NCBI GenBank assembly: GCA_031292015.1
Contig: JARLHY010000196.1
Span: 1-39,496, forward strand
Direction: 5' to 3'
DNA: 39,496 bases
Source: Negativicutes bacterium
Lineage (GTDB): Bacteria; Bacillota_C; Negativicutes; Sporomusales_B; JARLHX01
The notes beneath the pieces are model-generated. The model searched no databases. It was not told where the DNA came from and worked only from the letters and a program-made list of their open reading frames with translations. Both the position numbers and the translations under genes were made by a program. Positions 1-8,064 of this stretch are shown here, piece by piece; position 1 is the first letter of the stretch, and the number at the start of each line of letters is the position of its first letter.

Positions 1-2
1 AT

Positions 3-818
3 TTCCTGGATGGGGTAGGAAAAGTCTTAAAAGCTCTTGGCATCAGCAATAGTGACATGAGTGGAATGGCTATCACCGTCTACGCCTCAGCTGCTACAAA
101 GCAGGGGACTGCCGCACATTGCTTCGACTACACCATCTTCTCCGGCAGCGACTTCGACATGTTGCCCCTTAACGGCAGCGGCCTGTATGTCGACGGCTCG
201 GTTCACTCCGACGACAACCTCAAGATCAACGGCAGCAACATTACCGTCACCGGCCTTGCCGAAGCGGTGGCCGCGATCAATGTTAACGGTACCAAGATCA
301 GCATTGGCTCCCAGTCGCCGAATACCGGCGTGCATATCGATATGCCGGACTATGCCAGCCAGATCCAGGCTTCAGCCCTGACCAAGTACAGCTCCAGCCT
401 TCAGTTTAACGGCAACAACCTGGATGTGACAGGCAACATCTATGTCAACGGCGACTTCCAGATGAACGGGACCACCATTGCCGGCACCGGTACCATTCTG
501 GCCACCGGCAACATCAAGAATAATGGCAACAATATAACCCATACCGGGGCCAGCGGCCAGGTATGCTACTATTCCCAGAACGGCGACATTACCATCAACG
601 GCAACAACATCACCATTGACGGCATCTTGTACGCCCCCAAGGGTGCTATCCACCTCAACGGCAACAACATCACCATCAATGGCCGCATCGTGGCCAACAC
701 GGTACAGATCAACGGCAGCGGCCTGCGGGTGAACGGCACTGCCAATCCGGTGATTTCGCTGCCGGGTGCCGGGAGCGGCGTAGCCCTGGTGCCGTACCCT
801 GGTCAACCGAATCAATAA
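3..818 (+). CDS. Tad-locus rung-repeat (beta-helix/bactofilin-like) protein, 5' truncated
   Basis: The reading frame is open to the left edge, so the N-terminus lies outside the window; the visible part is about 270 residues. It is rich in Asn, Gly, Ile and Thr, with recurring units of the type I-N-G-N-N-I-T-I-x-G at spacings close to 20 residues, as in solenoid or beta-helix folds such as bactofilins. The last repeats are nearly identical at DNA level. A stretch with Lys, Cys and Tyr (from about position 90) precedes the repeats. The stop lies 12 nt before cpaF, behind which follows a TadC protein, so it probably belongs to the pilus/secretion operon, perhaps as a TadE/TadG-like exported protein. 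The exact role is unknown to me; the repeat architecture is seen directly, the fold is inferred. Confidence 0.75.
   Translation, partial: FLDGVGKVLKALGISNSDMSGMAITVYASAATKQGTAAHCFDYTIFSGSDFDMLPLNGSGLYVDGSVHSDDNLKINGSNITVTGLAEAVAAINVNGTKISIGSQSPNTGVHIDMPDYASQIQASALTKYSSSLQFNGNNLDVTGNIYVNGDFQMNGTTIAGTGTILATGNIKNNGNNITHTGASGQVCYYSQNGDITINGNNITIDGILYAPKGAIHLNGNNITINGRIVANTVQINGSGLRVNGTANPVISLPGAGSGVALVPYPGQPNQ
595..676 (+). repeat. Identical 22-nt direct repeat, 60-nt period, in the rung-repeat gene
   Basis: Two identical 22-nt copies at 595-616 and 655-676 encode the unit I/L-N-G-N-N-I-T-I. The 60-nt period equals 20 codons, which fits one turn of a solenoid. Identity at synonymous sites suggests a recent internal duplication or gene conversion. 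Confidence 0.8.
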
Positions 819-830
819 GGAGGCCAACCG

Positions 831-2198
831 ATGTCGCTGCTGAAGCGCCTGGGAGCGGCCGCGCAAACCGAACAAAGCCCGGGGGTCAAAGAGCGGCCCA
901 AGGCTTTGGCGGTGCTCAGGGTCGATTCCTTTCAGAATCTGAAGATGCGGATCCACAAGCATATTGTTGATGAACTGGGGGCCGAGGAGAGTAAAATCCT
1001 CACCGACAAGGACGCCGACCGGCGGGTGTTGGAAGACATCGTCGCCAAGCTGGCCAATACGGTGATGGACGGCGAACCGGTACCGGTGCCGCGGGCCGAG
1101 CGGACCAGAATCATCACCGAAGTGGTGGACGAGGTGCTGGGCTACGGGCCCATCGACCCACTGCTCCAGGACGAGACGATCTCCGAGGTCATGGTCAACA
1201 GCTCCAACCAGGTGTATGTCGAGCGCAAGGGCAAGCTGATCCTGACCGATGTGCGGTTTCGCGACGACGCCCATGTGATGCATGTCATCGAGAAAATCGT
1301 GGCCCCCCTGGGCCGGCGGATTGATGAAAGCTCGCCGCTGGTAGACGCCCGGTTGCCGGACGGTTCCCGGGTCAACGCCATCATTCCCCCGCTGGCCCTC
1401 AAAGGACCGTGCCTGACCATCCGGAAATTTGCCAAAGATCCGTATACGGTGGCGAATTTGATCGAGTTCGGCACCCTGACTCCGGAAATGGCCCAATTTC
1501 TGCAGGCTTGTGTCGAAGGCAAGTTGAACATCGTCGTTTCCGGCGGCACCGGTTCAGGCAAAACCACCACTCTCAACGTGCTGTCTTCGTTCATTCCGTC
1601 CGACGAACGGATCGTGACGGTGGAGGACGCCGCAGAGTTGCAGCTCCGCCAGGAGCATGTGGTGACCCTGGAAACCCGCCCGGCAAACATCGAGGGTAAA
1701 GGCGCCATCCTCATGCGGGATCTTGTCCGCAACTCCCTCCGGATGCGGCCCGACCGTATCGTAGTCGGTGAGGTCCGGGGCGGGGAGGCGCTGGATATGC
1801 TGCAGGCTATGAACACCGGCCATGACGGCTCGCTGACCACCGGTCACGCCAACACGCCGCGGGACATGCTCAGCCGCCTGGAAACCATGGTGCTGATGGC
1901 TGGCATGGAATTGCCGGTACGGGCCATCCGCGAACAGATCGCCTCTGCGGTGGACCTGATTGTGCAGCAGGCCCGTCTGCGGGACGGCAGCCGCAGGATT
2001 ACCCACTTGACTGAGGTGCAGGGCATGGAAGGCGATGTGATCACCCTGCAGGACATCTTCATTTTCGAGCAAACCGGCAGGGATGAAGACGGAAAGATCA
2101 CCGGCCGACTGAGGTCCAGCGGCATCAGGCCAAAGTTCCTCGACAAGCTGGCGTCCAACGGTATAAATGTTTCCAATGAGACATTCTGGGTCAAGTAA
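831..2198 (+). CDS. cpaF: CpaF/TadA-family secretion ATPase
   Basis: This 455-residue protein is a type II/IV secretion-family ATPase that powers assembly of Tad (Flp) pili at the cytoplasmic membrane. An N-terminal helical region (about 1-110) is followed by the conserved region D-P-L-L-Q-D-E-T-I-S-E-V-M-V-N, the Walker A motif GGTGSGKTT at residues 238-246, and the Walker B/Asp-box region around G-E-V-R-G-G-E-A near 313. The His-box region T-T-G-H-A-N follows. Length is normal for CpaF. Its ATG lies 9 nt after an AAGGAGG ribosome site. It is 16 nt upstream of the tadC-like gene and 12 nt after the repeat protein, so they form one operon. Assignment to CpaF rather than PilB or GspE is supported by the length and by the TadC partner. 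Confidence 0.95.
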   Translation: MSLLKRLGAAAQTEQSPGVKERPKALAVLRVDSFQNLKMRIHKHIVDELGAEESKILTDKDADRRVLEDIVAKLANTVMDGEPVPVPRAERTRIITEVVDEVLGYGPIDPLLQDETISEVMVNSSNQVYVERKGKLILTDVRFRDDAHVMHVIEKIVAPLGRRIDESSPLVDARLPDGSRVNAIIPPLALKGPCLTIRKFAKDPYTVANLIEFGTLTPEMAQFLQACVEGKLNIVVSGGTGSGKTTTLNVLSSFIPSDERIVTVEDAAELQLRQEHVVTLETRPANIEGKGAILMRDLVRNSLRMRPDRIVVGEVRGGEALDMLQAMNTGHDGSLTTGHANTPRDMLSRLETMVLMAGMELPVRAIREQIASAVDLIVQQARLRDGSRRITHLTEVQGMEGDVITLQDIFIFEQTGRDEDGKITGRLRSSGIRPKFLDKLASNGINVSNETFWVK

Positions 2199-2214
2199 CA
2201 GGCGGTGACAAACG

Positions 2215-3144
2215 ATGCTGATGCTGATTTCCATAACCGCGTTTATCAATATAATTGTTATTGTCTACGCGTTGCTGGCGGTTGTTTCGCCGGCGCGGGG
2301 CGAAGTGACGGTGCGGCTGAAGGCCTTGGACGCCATTACCGTTGCCGGGTATGGCCATCTTGATGAGGAATTGGCCAAGCCCTTCGCTCAGCGGGTAATA
2401 TCGCCGCTGACCGGCAGCCTGGCCGGAGGTCTGGTGCGATTTACTCCCGCAGCACTGCGCCGCAGGGTGGACAGCAAGCTGGCCGCGGCCGGCGGGTTCA
2501 GCGGCCTGAGCACCGACGGTTTTTTGTTGCTGTGCGCTTTTGTGGGAGCGTCTGGAGTTGTGGTCGGCGGCGGATTGACTGCCATTACCGGCGCGCCGGC
2601 TGGCAAAGTGGTGTTTGAGGCGATTCTTGGGCTAGCTATCGGGGCTGTCGTACCGATGATGCTGCTTAACCGAAAAATTGCCGCTCGACGTAAGAACATT
2701 CAAAGCGACCTTCCTGATGCTTTGGATTTGCTTACCGTTAGTGTCGAGGCCGGACTGGGTTTTGACGGGGCGCTGGCCAAGCTGGCAGAGAAGATGAAGG
2801 GGCCTTTGGTGGAGGAATTCAGCCGCACCCTTCAGGAAATGCGGATCGGTGTTCCCCGCCGCGACGCCATACGGGCTATGGGGCAGCGTTGCAACGTCGC
2901 TGATCTGTCCTTGTTCACTGCCGCGGTGGTTCAGGCCGATCAGCTTGGGGTCAGCATTGGCAACGTGCTGCGGGTACAGTCGGCGGCGATGCGGGATAAA
3001 CGCCGCCAACGGGCTCAGGAGAAGGCCCACAAAGCACCGGTAAAAATGCTCATACCGCTGGTGGTATTCATCTTTCCGGCCATTTTCGTGGTGGTGCTCG
3101 GTCCTGCGGTTATTCGGCTCATGTCTAGCTTATTGTTTAGGTAG
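2215..3144 (+). CDS. tadC: TadC-type inner-membrane pilus assembly protein (GspF domain)
   Basis: This 309-residue polytopic membrane protein has an N-terminal hydrophobic segment (about 2-25), two central hydrophobic stretches (about 100-145), a cytoplasmic GspF/T2SSF domain beginning D-L-P-D-A-L-D-L-L near residue 164, and a C-terminal membrane segment (about 278-300). The C-terminal K-R-R-Q-R-A-Q-E-K-A-H-K-A-P-V-K-M-L stretch is typical of TadC. In Tad systems TadB and TadC form the membrane platform on which the CpaF ATPase acts. Only one such protein lies downstream of cpaF here; a TadB partner would have to lie elsewhere. The next gene starts 6 nt later, so the operon continues. Confidence 0.88.
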   Translation: MLMLISITAFINIIVIVYALLAVVSPARGEVTVRLKALDAITVAGYGHLDEELAKPFAQRVISPLTGSLAGGLVRFTPAALRRRVDSKLAAAGGFSGLSTDGFLLLCAFVGASGVVVGGGLTAITGAPAGKVVFEAILGLAIGAVVPMMLLNRKIAARRKNIQSDLPDALDLLTVSVEAGLGFDGALAKLAEKMKGPLVEEFSRTLQEMRIGVPRRDAIRAMGQRCNVADLSLFTAAVVQADQLGVSIGNVLRVQSAAMRDKRRQRAQEKAHKAPVKMLIPLVVFIFPAIFVVVLGPAVIRLMSSLLFR

Positions 3145-3150
3145 GCGGCT

Positions 3151-3492
3151 ATGATGATTGCTAATTTGACCAAAAATACGATACTGGCGCAACAAGTCCG
3201 GGTGGCTGACAGCTTTTTTTCCCGGCTGAGGGGACTGCTGGGCAGCGCCGGGCTGCCGGCCGGCGAGGCGCTGGTGATCCGGCCCTGCAACAGTGTCCAC
3301 ACTTTCGGGATGCGCTACCCCATTGACGTGATTTTCGCCGACGCTCAGCACCGGGTGGTAAAGACGGTTGCCGGGATGGGACCTGGCCGGGTGGCCTTCT
3401 GCCGGGCCGGCCGCTATACGGTGGAGCTGCCCTCCGGTACGCTGGCCCAGGACGGGACCGCCGCCGGCGACCAACTGGCTCTGAATGAATAA
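3151..3492 (+). CDS. DUF192 family protein
   Basis: This 113-residue protein has the DUF192 pattern: an N-terminal A-D-S-F-F-S-R-L-R-G-L-L-G segment, a central H-T-F-G-M-R-Y-P-I-D-V-I-F segment (about 51-63), and a C-terminal E-L-P-S-G-T-L region. The family is small and of unknown biochemical function, often secreted or found beside export systems. No signal peptide is visible. It is the last gene of the Tad operon, 6 nt after tadC, and a hairpin terminator follows. Two adjacent ATG codons (3151 and 3154) could serve as start. A role in pilus biogenesis is suggested only by position. Confidence 0.85.
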   Translation: MMIANLTKNTILAQQVRVADSFFSRLRGLLGSAGLPAGEALVIRPCNSVHTFGMRYPIDVIFADAQHRVVKTVAGMGPGRVAFCRAGRYTVELPSGTLAQDGTAAGDQLALNE

Positions 3493-3503
3493 GAGTACTG
3501 ACA

Positions 3504-3538
3504 AACCCCTGCCGATACACTGGCGGGGGTTGTTTTGT
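3504..3538 (+). terminator. Intrinsic terminator of the Tad operon
   Basis: A 10-bp stem (arms 3504-3513 and 3522-3531, with one G-T wobble) is followed by a T-rich run, 12 nt after the DUF192 stop codon. Confidence 0.85.
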
Positions 3539-3567
3539 TCGTGCGCCGGCGGCGGATTTTTCCTTTG

Positions 3568-3596
3568 TTGTGCAGCTTGTACGCCTGTGATACAAT
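3568..3596 (+). promoter_or_regulatory. SigA-type promoter of the decarboxylase-tmk operon
   Basis: TTGTGC (3568-3573) and TACAAT (3591-3596) are separated by 17 nt. A second -10-like TATAAT lies at 3636-3641 with a poor -35. Both sit between the preceding terminator and the decarboxylase start. Confidence 0.6.
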
Positions 3597-3704
3597 AAAT
3601 GCAGGTTTATTCTTATGAGTTCCGGCAATTCAGGTTATAATACATTACAGGAAAAATTGTCCTTTCTTTGGTTCTTTTTTTCGCTGCTTTTGGAGGTGGA
3701 GTTG

Positions 3705-5180
3705 TTGCCCGTATTTTCCCAGACCGATACACCGTTGCTTGCAGCCATGACGCAGTATGTTGACAGCGGCACCGTCCCGTTTCATACTCCGGGCCACAAA
3801 CAGGGCAAAGGGATGCATCCCCGGTTGGAACATATTGTCGGGCGGGAAGCCCTTGCGCTCGATCTGGCGCTGATGCCGGAACTGGATGATCTGCATGAGC
3901 CTCACGGCTGTATCAAAGCCGCCCAGGATCTGGCCGCCGAGCTTTACGGTGCCGATCACAGCTTTTTTGTGGTCAACGGTACCACCGGTGGGATCTATGC
4001 GATGATACTGACCATCGCCGGGCCGCGGGATAAAATCATCGTGCCCCGTAACGCCCACCGTTCGATCATCGGTGGGATTATTCTAAGCGGCGCGGTGCCT
4101 GTATTTATGAACCCCGAGGTGGATGTCGAACTGGGAATTACCATGGGGGTTACGCCGGAGACGGTGGAGAAGGCCCTGCATCAGCATCCCGACGCCAAGG
4201 GAGTGCTGATTATCAATCCGACCTACTATGGGGTCGCCACCGATCTGAAAAAGATTGTGGAGATCGTCCATAACTACAACATGCCGGTGGTGGTGGACGA
4301 GGCTCACGGTCCGCATCTGCGTTTCAATAATAAGCTGCCGTTGCAGGCTATGGACGCCGGCGCGGATATCTGTGCCCAAAGCACCCATAAGATTGTCGGG
4401 GCGATGACCCAGTGTTCGATGGTCCATTGCCGCGAGGGCCGGATCAACGTGCCGCGGCTGCGGGCTATGCTGCAGCTGGTGCAGTCCACCAGCCCCAACT
4501 ATATTCTGATGGCATCCCTCGACGTTGCCCGGATGCAGATGGCCACCGAGGGCCGGGAACTGGTGGCCCGGGCGGTGGAGTTGTCGTCTTGGGCCCGCTG
4601 GGAGATCAACGATATTCCCGGACTGTACTGTTTCGGGCCGGAGAAGCTGGGCAATCCCGGCGTATACGGCCTTGATCCCACCAAAGTCACTGTCACCGTC
4701 AAAGGGCTCGGCCTGAGAGGCGCCGAGGCTGAGCGGATACTGCGCCAGCGCTACAAGGTGCAGGCGGAATTGTCCGACATGTACAATGTTCTGTTTCTGC
4801 TTACCCTCGGGGACGGGGAACAAGAAGCCCGCACCCTTGTGGAAGCGCTGCGGGATATGGCGAAGAATCACGGCGGGACCCGCGATTTTTCAGCAGTGGA
4901 AGATATCTACAACACGATCATCTATCCGGAAACGCCGGAGCAGGTTTTGTCACCGCGGCAGGCCCTTTTTGGCGATACCCGGACCATCCCCTTCCGCGAG
5001 GCCGCCGGCAAGATATGTGCCGAAATCATTACTTTTTACCCGCCAGGCATTCCGCTGCTTTGCCCAGGCGAACGCATCTCCGAGGATGTGATCGAATACT
5101 GCGGGCGCCTGCAGGAAGCCGGCCTGCATATCTCCGGTCCTGAGGATTATACCCTCAAGACCGTCAAAGTGGTGGAATAA
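3705..5180 (+). CDS. Orn/Lys/Arg decarboxylase family protein (YaaO-like)
   Basis: This PLP enzyme of the fold-I Orn/Lys/Arg decarboxylase family removes the carboxyl group of a basic amino acid to give a polyamine precursor. The N-terminus has the family signature P-F-H-T-P-G-H-K-Q-G-K-G. The central domain carries V-V-D-E-A-H-G-P-H (cofactor-binding Asp and His) and S-T-H-K, whose Lys forms the Schiff base. A C-terminal domain follows after about residue 370. I chose TTG 3705 because the GGAGGTG site at 3692-3698 lies 6 nt before it and the protein then begins like family members; an in-frame ATG at 3615 would add a hydrophobic tail without a good ribosome site. Length is then 491 residues. 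Substrate (Arg, Lys or Orn) cannot be read from sequence. It sits before tmk, as yaaO does in Bacillus. Confidence 0.9.
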   Translation: MPVFSQTDTPLLAAMTQYVDSGTVPFHTPGHKQGKGMHPRLEHIVGREALALDLALMPELDDLHEPHGCIKAAQDLAAELYGADHSFFVVNGTTGGIYAMILTIAGPRDKIIVPRNAHRSIIGGIILSGAVPVFMNPEVDVELGITMGVTPETVEKALHQHPDAKGVLIINPTYYGVATDLKKIVEIVHNYNMPVVVDEAHGPHLRFNNKLPLQAMDAGADICAQSTHKIVGAMTQCSMVHCREGRINVPRLRAMLQLVQSTSPNYILMASLDVARMQMATEGRELVARAVELSSWARWEINDIPGLYCFGPEKLGNPGVYGLDPTKVTVTVKGLGLRGAEAERILRQRYKVQAELSDMYNVLFLLTLGDGEQEARTLVEALRDMAKNHGGTRDFSAVEDIYNTIIYPETPEQVLSPRQALFGDTRTIPFREAAGKICAEIITFYPPGIPLLCPGERISEDVIEYCGRLQEAGLHISGPEDYTLKTVKVVE

Positions 5181-5815
5181 TGCCAGGATTGTTTATTACT
5201 TTCGAAGGACCGGACGGAGCAGGCAAGACGACCCAGCTGACCCTGCTGGACGATTACCTGCGGCAGCGGGGCTTTACCGTACTTTGCACCCGGGAACCGG
5301 GTGGGACCGAACTTGGCGACAAGATCCGCCATCTGCTGCTTGACCCGGCGAATGTGGCGATGGGACCGCGGGCCGAGGCCCTTCTCTATATGGCCGCTAG
5401 GGCCCAGCATGTGGCTGAACTGATTTTACCCGCGCTTTCCCGGGGGGAAGTGGTGTTGTCTGACCGCTACGCCGACTCGACCATCGTCTATCAGGGGGTG
5501 GCCCGTCAGCTCCGGCACGACGATCTTACCGCGATCAACCGGTTCGCGACCGCTGGGCTTGCGCCGCAGCTTACTATCCTGCTGGACGCCGAGGTGGGCC
5601 TTCTGAGTGGCCGACTGGCGGACCGGGGCGAACAGGACCGCATTGAACAGGAAGGCGCCGGTTTTCATGAAAGAGTCCGCCAGGGCTTCCGGGAACTGGC
5701 GGCCACCGATCCCGGACGGATCAAGGTTGTACCGGCGGTCGGGGCTATTGCAGCCATTCACCAAGAAGTGGTAATACATGTGGAAGAGTTCTTGGTCAGG
5801 GAGGAACGGACATGA
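5180..5815 (+). CDS. tmk: Thymidylate kinase
   Basis: Phosphorylates dTMP to dTDP for DNA synthesis. The P-loop F-E-G-P-D-G-A-G-K-T-T-Q is at residues 8-19, the D-R-Y-A-D-S motif near 95, and a lid-like basic stretch R-L-A-D-R-G-E-Q-D-R near 145. At 211 residues the length is typical. The ATG overlaps the stop codon of the decarboxylase gene by one base, and its own stop overlaps the next start, indicating translational coupling. Confidence 0.97.
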   Translation: MPGLFITFEGPDGAGKTTQLTLLDDYLRQRGFTVLCTREPGGTELGDKIRHLLLDPANVAMGPRAEALLYMAARAQHVAELILPALSRGEVVLSDRYADSTIVYQGVARQLRHDDLTAINRFATAGLAPQLTILLDAEVGLLSGRLADRGEQDRIEQEGAGFHERVRQGFRELAATDPGRIKVVPAVGAIAAIHQEVVIHVEEFLVREERT

Positions 5816-6258
5816 AAGTAAATAATATAGGGCCTTCCAGTGTACCAGCCGTAAGTGAGCGCGATGTTTCCGGCAGGATGGAAAAGACAGCCGGCCAGTT
5901 TGCCTCTGATTTGCTCAAGAACCAGGATGCTCTTTCCCAGGAACGACTCAGTTCCCTGATGGAACAGATCACCGCCCAGGGGAAAAAACTCGGCGAGGTA
6001 CCCACTTACAGCGAGCTGAAATCTTACCGGGAACTTGTTCGCAGTTTCCTGGGCGAGATCGTGGGCCGGGCTTATGCCCACCAGTCGCAGACCGGCTGGG
6101 ACCGCCAGGGGCGGCAGAAGATGTATTCAACCATCAAGGAGATCGATCATCAGCTGGCAGAACTTGCCGAAGATGTGCGGCAGGGTCAGGGGCGTCAGCT
6201 TGAGATCCTGGCGAAACTGGACAATATCCGCGGCATGCTTGTGGATCTTTATACCTGA
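5812..6258 (+). CDS. yaaR: YaaR-like DUF327 protein
   Basis: This 148-residue protein matches the YaaR (DUF327) family by its central segment L-G-E-V-P-T-Y-S-E-L-K-S-Y-R-E-L-V and its C-terminal helices ending in I-R-G-M-L-V-D-L-Y. It is predicted to be mainly helical and cytoplasmic, with no signal peptide. Its biochemical role is not established. The start overlaps the tmk stop (ATGA), and it precedes holB by 8 nt, the order seen in Bacillus, where a small yaaQ gene lies between tmk and yaaR; yaaQ is absent here. Confidence 0.9.
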   Translation: MKVNNIGPSSVPAVSERDVSGRMEKTAGQFASDLLKNQDALSQERLSSLMEQITAQGKKLGEVPTYSELKSYRELVRSFLGEIVGRAYAHQSQTGWDRQGRQKMYSTIKEIDHQLAELAEDVRQGQGRQLEILAKLDNIRGMLVDLYT

Positions 6259-6266
6259 GGTGGCCT

Positions 6267-7274
6267 ATGCACTGGGAAGATATCGCCGGACACACCGGCG
6301 CAGTCAAGATGTTGAAAAATATGGTTGTCGCCGCCAGGGTGCCTCACGCGCTGCTGTTTACCGGACCGGCGGGTTTGGGTAAAGCGCTGGTTGCTAAAGT
6401 TCTGGCGGAGGCCCTGCTGTGCAGCGGACCGGAAAAGCCCTGCGGGGGATGTCCGTCCTGCCGGGCTGTAGCCCAAGGCAGCCATGCCGATTTGACGGTG
6501 CTGCCGGGCGACGGTACCAGTTTGAAGATCGACCAGATCCGGGAATTGCAGCACCAGGCGGGGCTGGCTCCGTATCAGGGCGAGCGGCGGGTTTTCATCA
6601 TTGAAGACGCAGACCGGCTTACAACCCCGGCTGCAGGCAGCCTGCTGAAGATACTGGAGGAACCGCCGCCAGGAACGGTGTTCATCCTGACCGCCGTTTC
6701 ACCCCATGTCCTTTTGACGACTATCGTTTCCCGCTGTCTGGTTCTGCCCTTTCATCCGCTCCCGGCTGAAGCGCTTATCCGGCTACTTGGCACCAGAGGG
6801 GCATCCCCCGAGCAGGCGGCGATCGCTGCCCGCCTGTCAGGCGGACGGGTGGGAACGGCGCTGGCGCTGCTGGGTCCTGACGGCTTTGCCGCCCGGGATC
6901 AGGCGGTGCAGATTGTAGCTGCTCTGCCCGGAGCGCGGGCCGATCTGGTATGGGACCTCGCCGCAGGGGCCGAGGCCGGCCAACTTCAAATTTTGCTCCG
7001 CAATCTTACCTATATATTCCGTGATCTGTCGGTAATCCTGATCGGACAGGACAAGCTGCTCCTCAATCTGGACATAACCGCTAAACTTCGGGCTATGGCG
7101 GCGGCCTGGGAGGAAGCCGGGCTGACTCAGGCCCTCAATGATATCAAACACGCGGTGCGGGCGCTGGAGGGCAACGCCAATCCGCGGCTGACCTGCGAAG
7201 CGCTATTGATTCGGCTGATGGACGCGGCCGGGGAGGGGAAAGACAATGCAAACGGTTGTTGGCATACGGTTTAA
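6267..7274 (+). CDS. holB: DNA polymerase III delta' subunit (clamp loader)
   Basis: A structural subunit of the replicative clamp loader. The 335-residue protein has an N-terminal AAA+ domain with T-G-P-A-G-L-G-K (about 34-41), a zinc-binding cysteine cluster (C-S-G-P-E-K-P-C-G-G-C-P-S-C, about 52-65), the delta' signature S-L-L-K-I-L-E-E-P-P (about 126-135), and a C-terminal helical domain. The family is typically ATPase-inactive though the P-loop Lys is present here. The final 29 nt overlap yaaT. The operon position between yaaR and yaaT matches Bacillus. Confidence 0.95.
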   Translation: MHWEDIAGHTGAVKMLKNMVVAARVPHALLFTGPAGLGKALVAKVLAEALLCSGPEKPCGGCPSCRAVAQGSHADLTVLPGDGTSLKIDQIRELQHQAGLAPYQGERRVFIIEDADRLTTPAAGSLLKILEEPPPGTVFILTAVSPHVLLTTIVSRCLVLPFHPLPAEALIRLLGTRGASPEQAAIAARLSGGRVGTALALLGPDGFAARDQAVQIVAALPGARADLVWDLAAGAEAGQLQILLRNLTYIFRDLSVILIGQDKLLLNLDITAKLRAMAAAWEEAGLTQALNDIKHAVRALEGNANPRLTCEALLIRLMDAAGEGKDNANGCWHTV

Positions 7275-8064
7275 GAAGGCCGGAAAAATATATTACTTCG
7301 ATCCCGGGCAGCTTGCTTTGGCGGCGGGAGAGAATGTGATCGTCGAAACAGCCCGGGGCTTGGAATACGGCGAGGTGGTAATCGCCCCGCGGCAGGTTAA
7401 GGACGAGGACATCGTCGCGCCTTTGAAGCCGGTGCATCGCAAAGCTACCACCCAGGACAACGACAAGGTCAAGGAAAATGTGGCCAGGGAGGCGGAGGCC
7501 TTCAGGGTCTGCCAGCAAAAAATCCAGACCCACGGTCTGCCGATGAATCTGGTGGATGTTGAGTATACCTTTGATGTGAATAAAATCATCTTTTATTTTA
7601 CGGCCGAGGGCCGGATCGATTTCCGGGAGTTGGTGAAAGATCTGGCCGCCGTCTTCAGGACCCGGATCGAACTGAGGCAGATCGGGGTTCGCGACGAGGC
7701 TAAAATGGTGGGCGGCATCGGCTGCTGCGGCCGGTCTCTTTGCTGCTCCACTTTTCTCGGTGACTTTGAGCCGGTCTCGATCCGGATGGCCAAAGATCAG
7801 AACCTGTCGCTTAATCCCACCAAAATATCCGGCATCTGCGGCCGGTTGATGTGCTGCCTGAAATACGAAAGCGACTGCTATGGCTCATGCTGCAAAAAAA
7901 CCGCAGCTCCGGCGGTAGGTCGGGAAGCGGTGACCGTGGACGGGGAAGGCAAGATCATTGCCGTCAATTCGGCCAAGAAGACGGCCACAGTTCAGCTGGC
8001 CGGCGGTAAACATGTCGATATCCCCTGGGAAGAAGTGGTGGAAAAAGAGGCCAATGGCAAGTGA
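7246..8064 (+). CDS. ricT: PSP1-domain protein YaaT/RicT
   Basis: This 272-residue protein has the PSP1 domain and the conserved cysteine-rich block G-I-G-C-C-G-R-S-L-C-C-S-T-F followed by C-G-R-L-M-C-C-L-K-Y and a further C-Y-G-S-C-C. In Bacillus the YaaT (RicT) protein, with RicA and RicF, binds iron-sulphur clusters, promotes RNase Y-dependent mRNA maturation and is needed for sporulation and biofilm formation. The ATG follows a GAGGGGAAAG site and lies 29 nt inside holB. It is followed, with an 11-nt overlap, by trmN6; Bacillus has yabA in between, which is missing here. RicA and RicF are not encoded in this window. Confidence 0.93.
   Translation: MQTVVGIRFKKAGKIYYFDPGQLALAAGENVIVETARGLEYGEVVIAPRQVKDEDIVAPLKPVHRKATTQDNDKVKENVAREAEAFRVCQQKIQTHGLPMNLVDVEYTFDVNKIIFYFTAEGRIDFRELVKDLAAVFRTRIELRQIGVRDEAKMVGGIGCCGRSLCCSTFLGDFEPVSIRMAKDQNLSLNPTKISGICGRLMCCLKYESDCYGSCCKKTAAPAVGREAVTVDGEGKIIAVNSAKKTATVQLAGGKHVDIPWEEVVEKEANGK

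Noticed and set aside
595..676. CRISPR-like repeat
   Set aside because: Only two copies, in frame, inside a coding region with periodic amino-acid repeats.
3615..3704. N-terminal extension of the decarboxylase
   Set aside because: The extension is hydrophobic and lacks a ribosome site, while TTG 3705 has GGAGGTG at the right distance and a family-like N-terminus.
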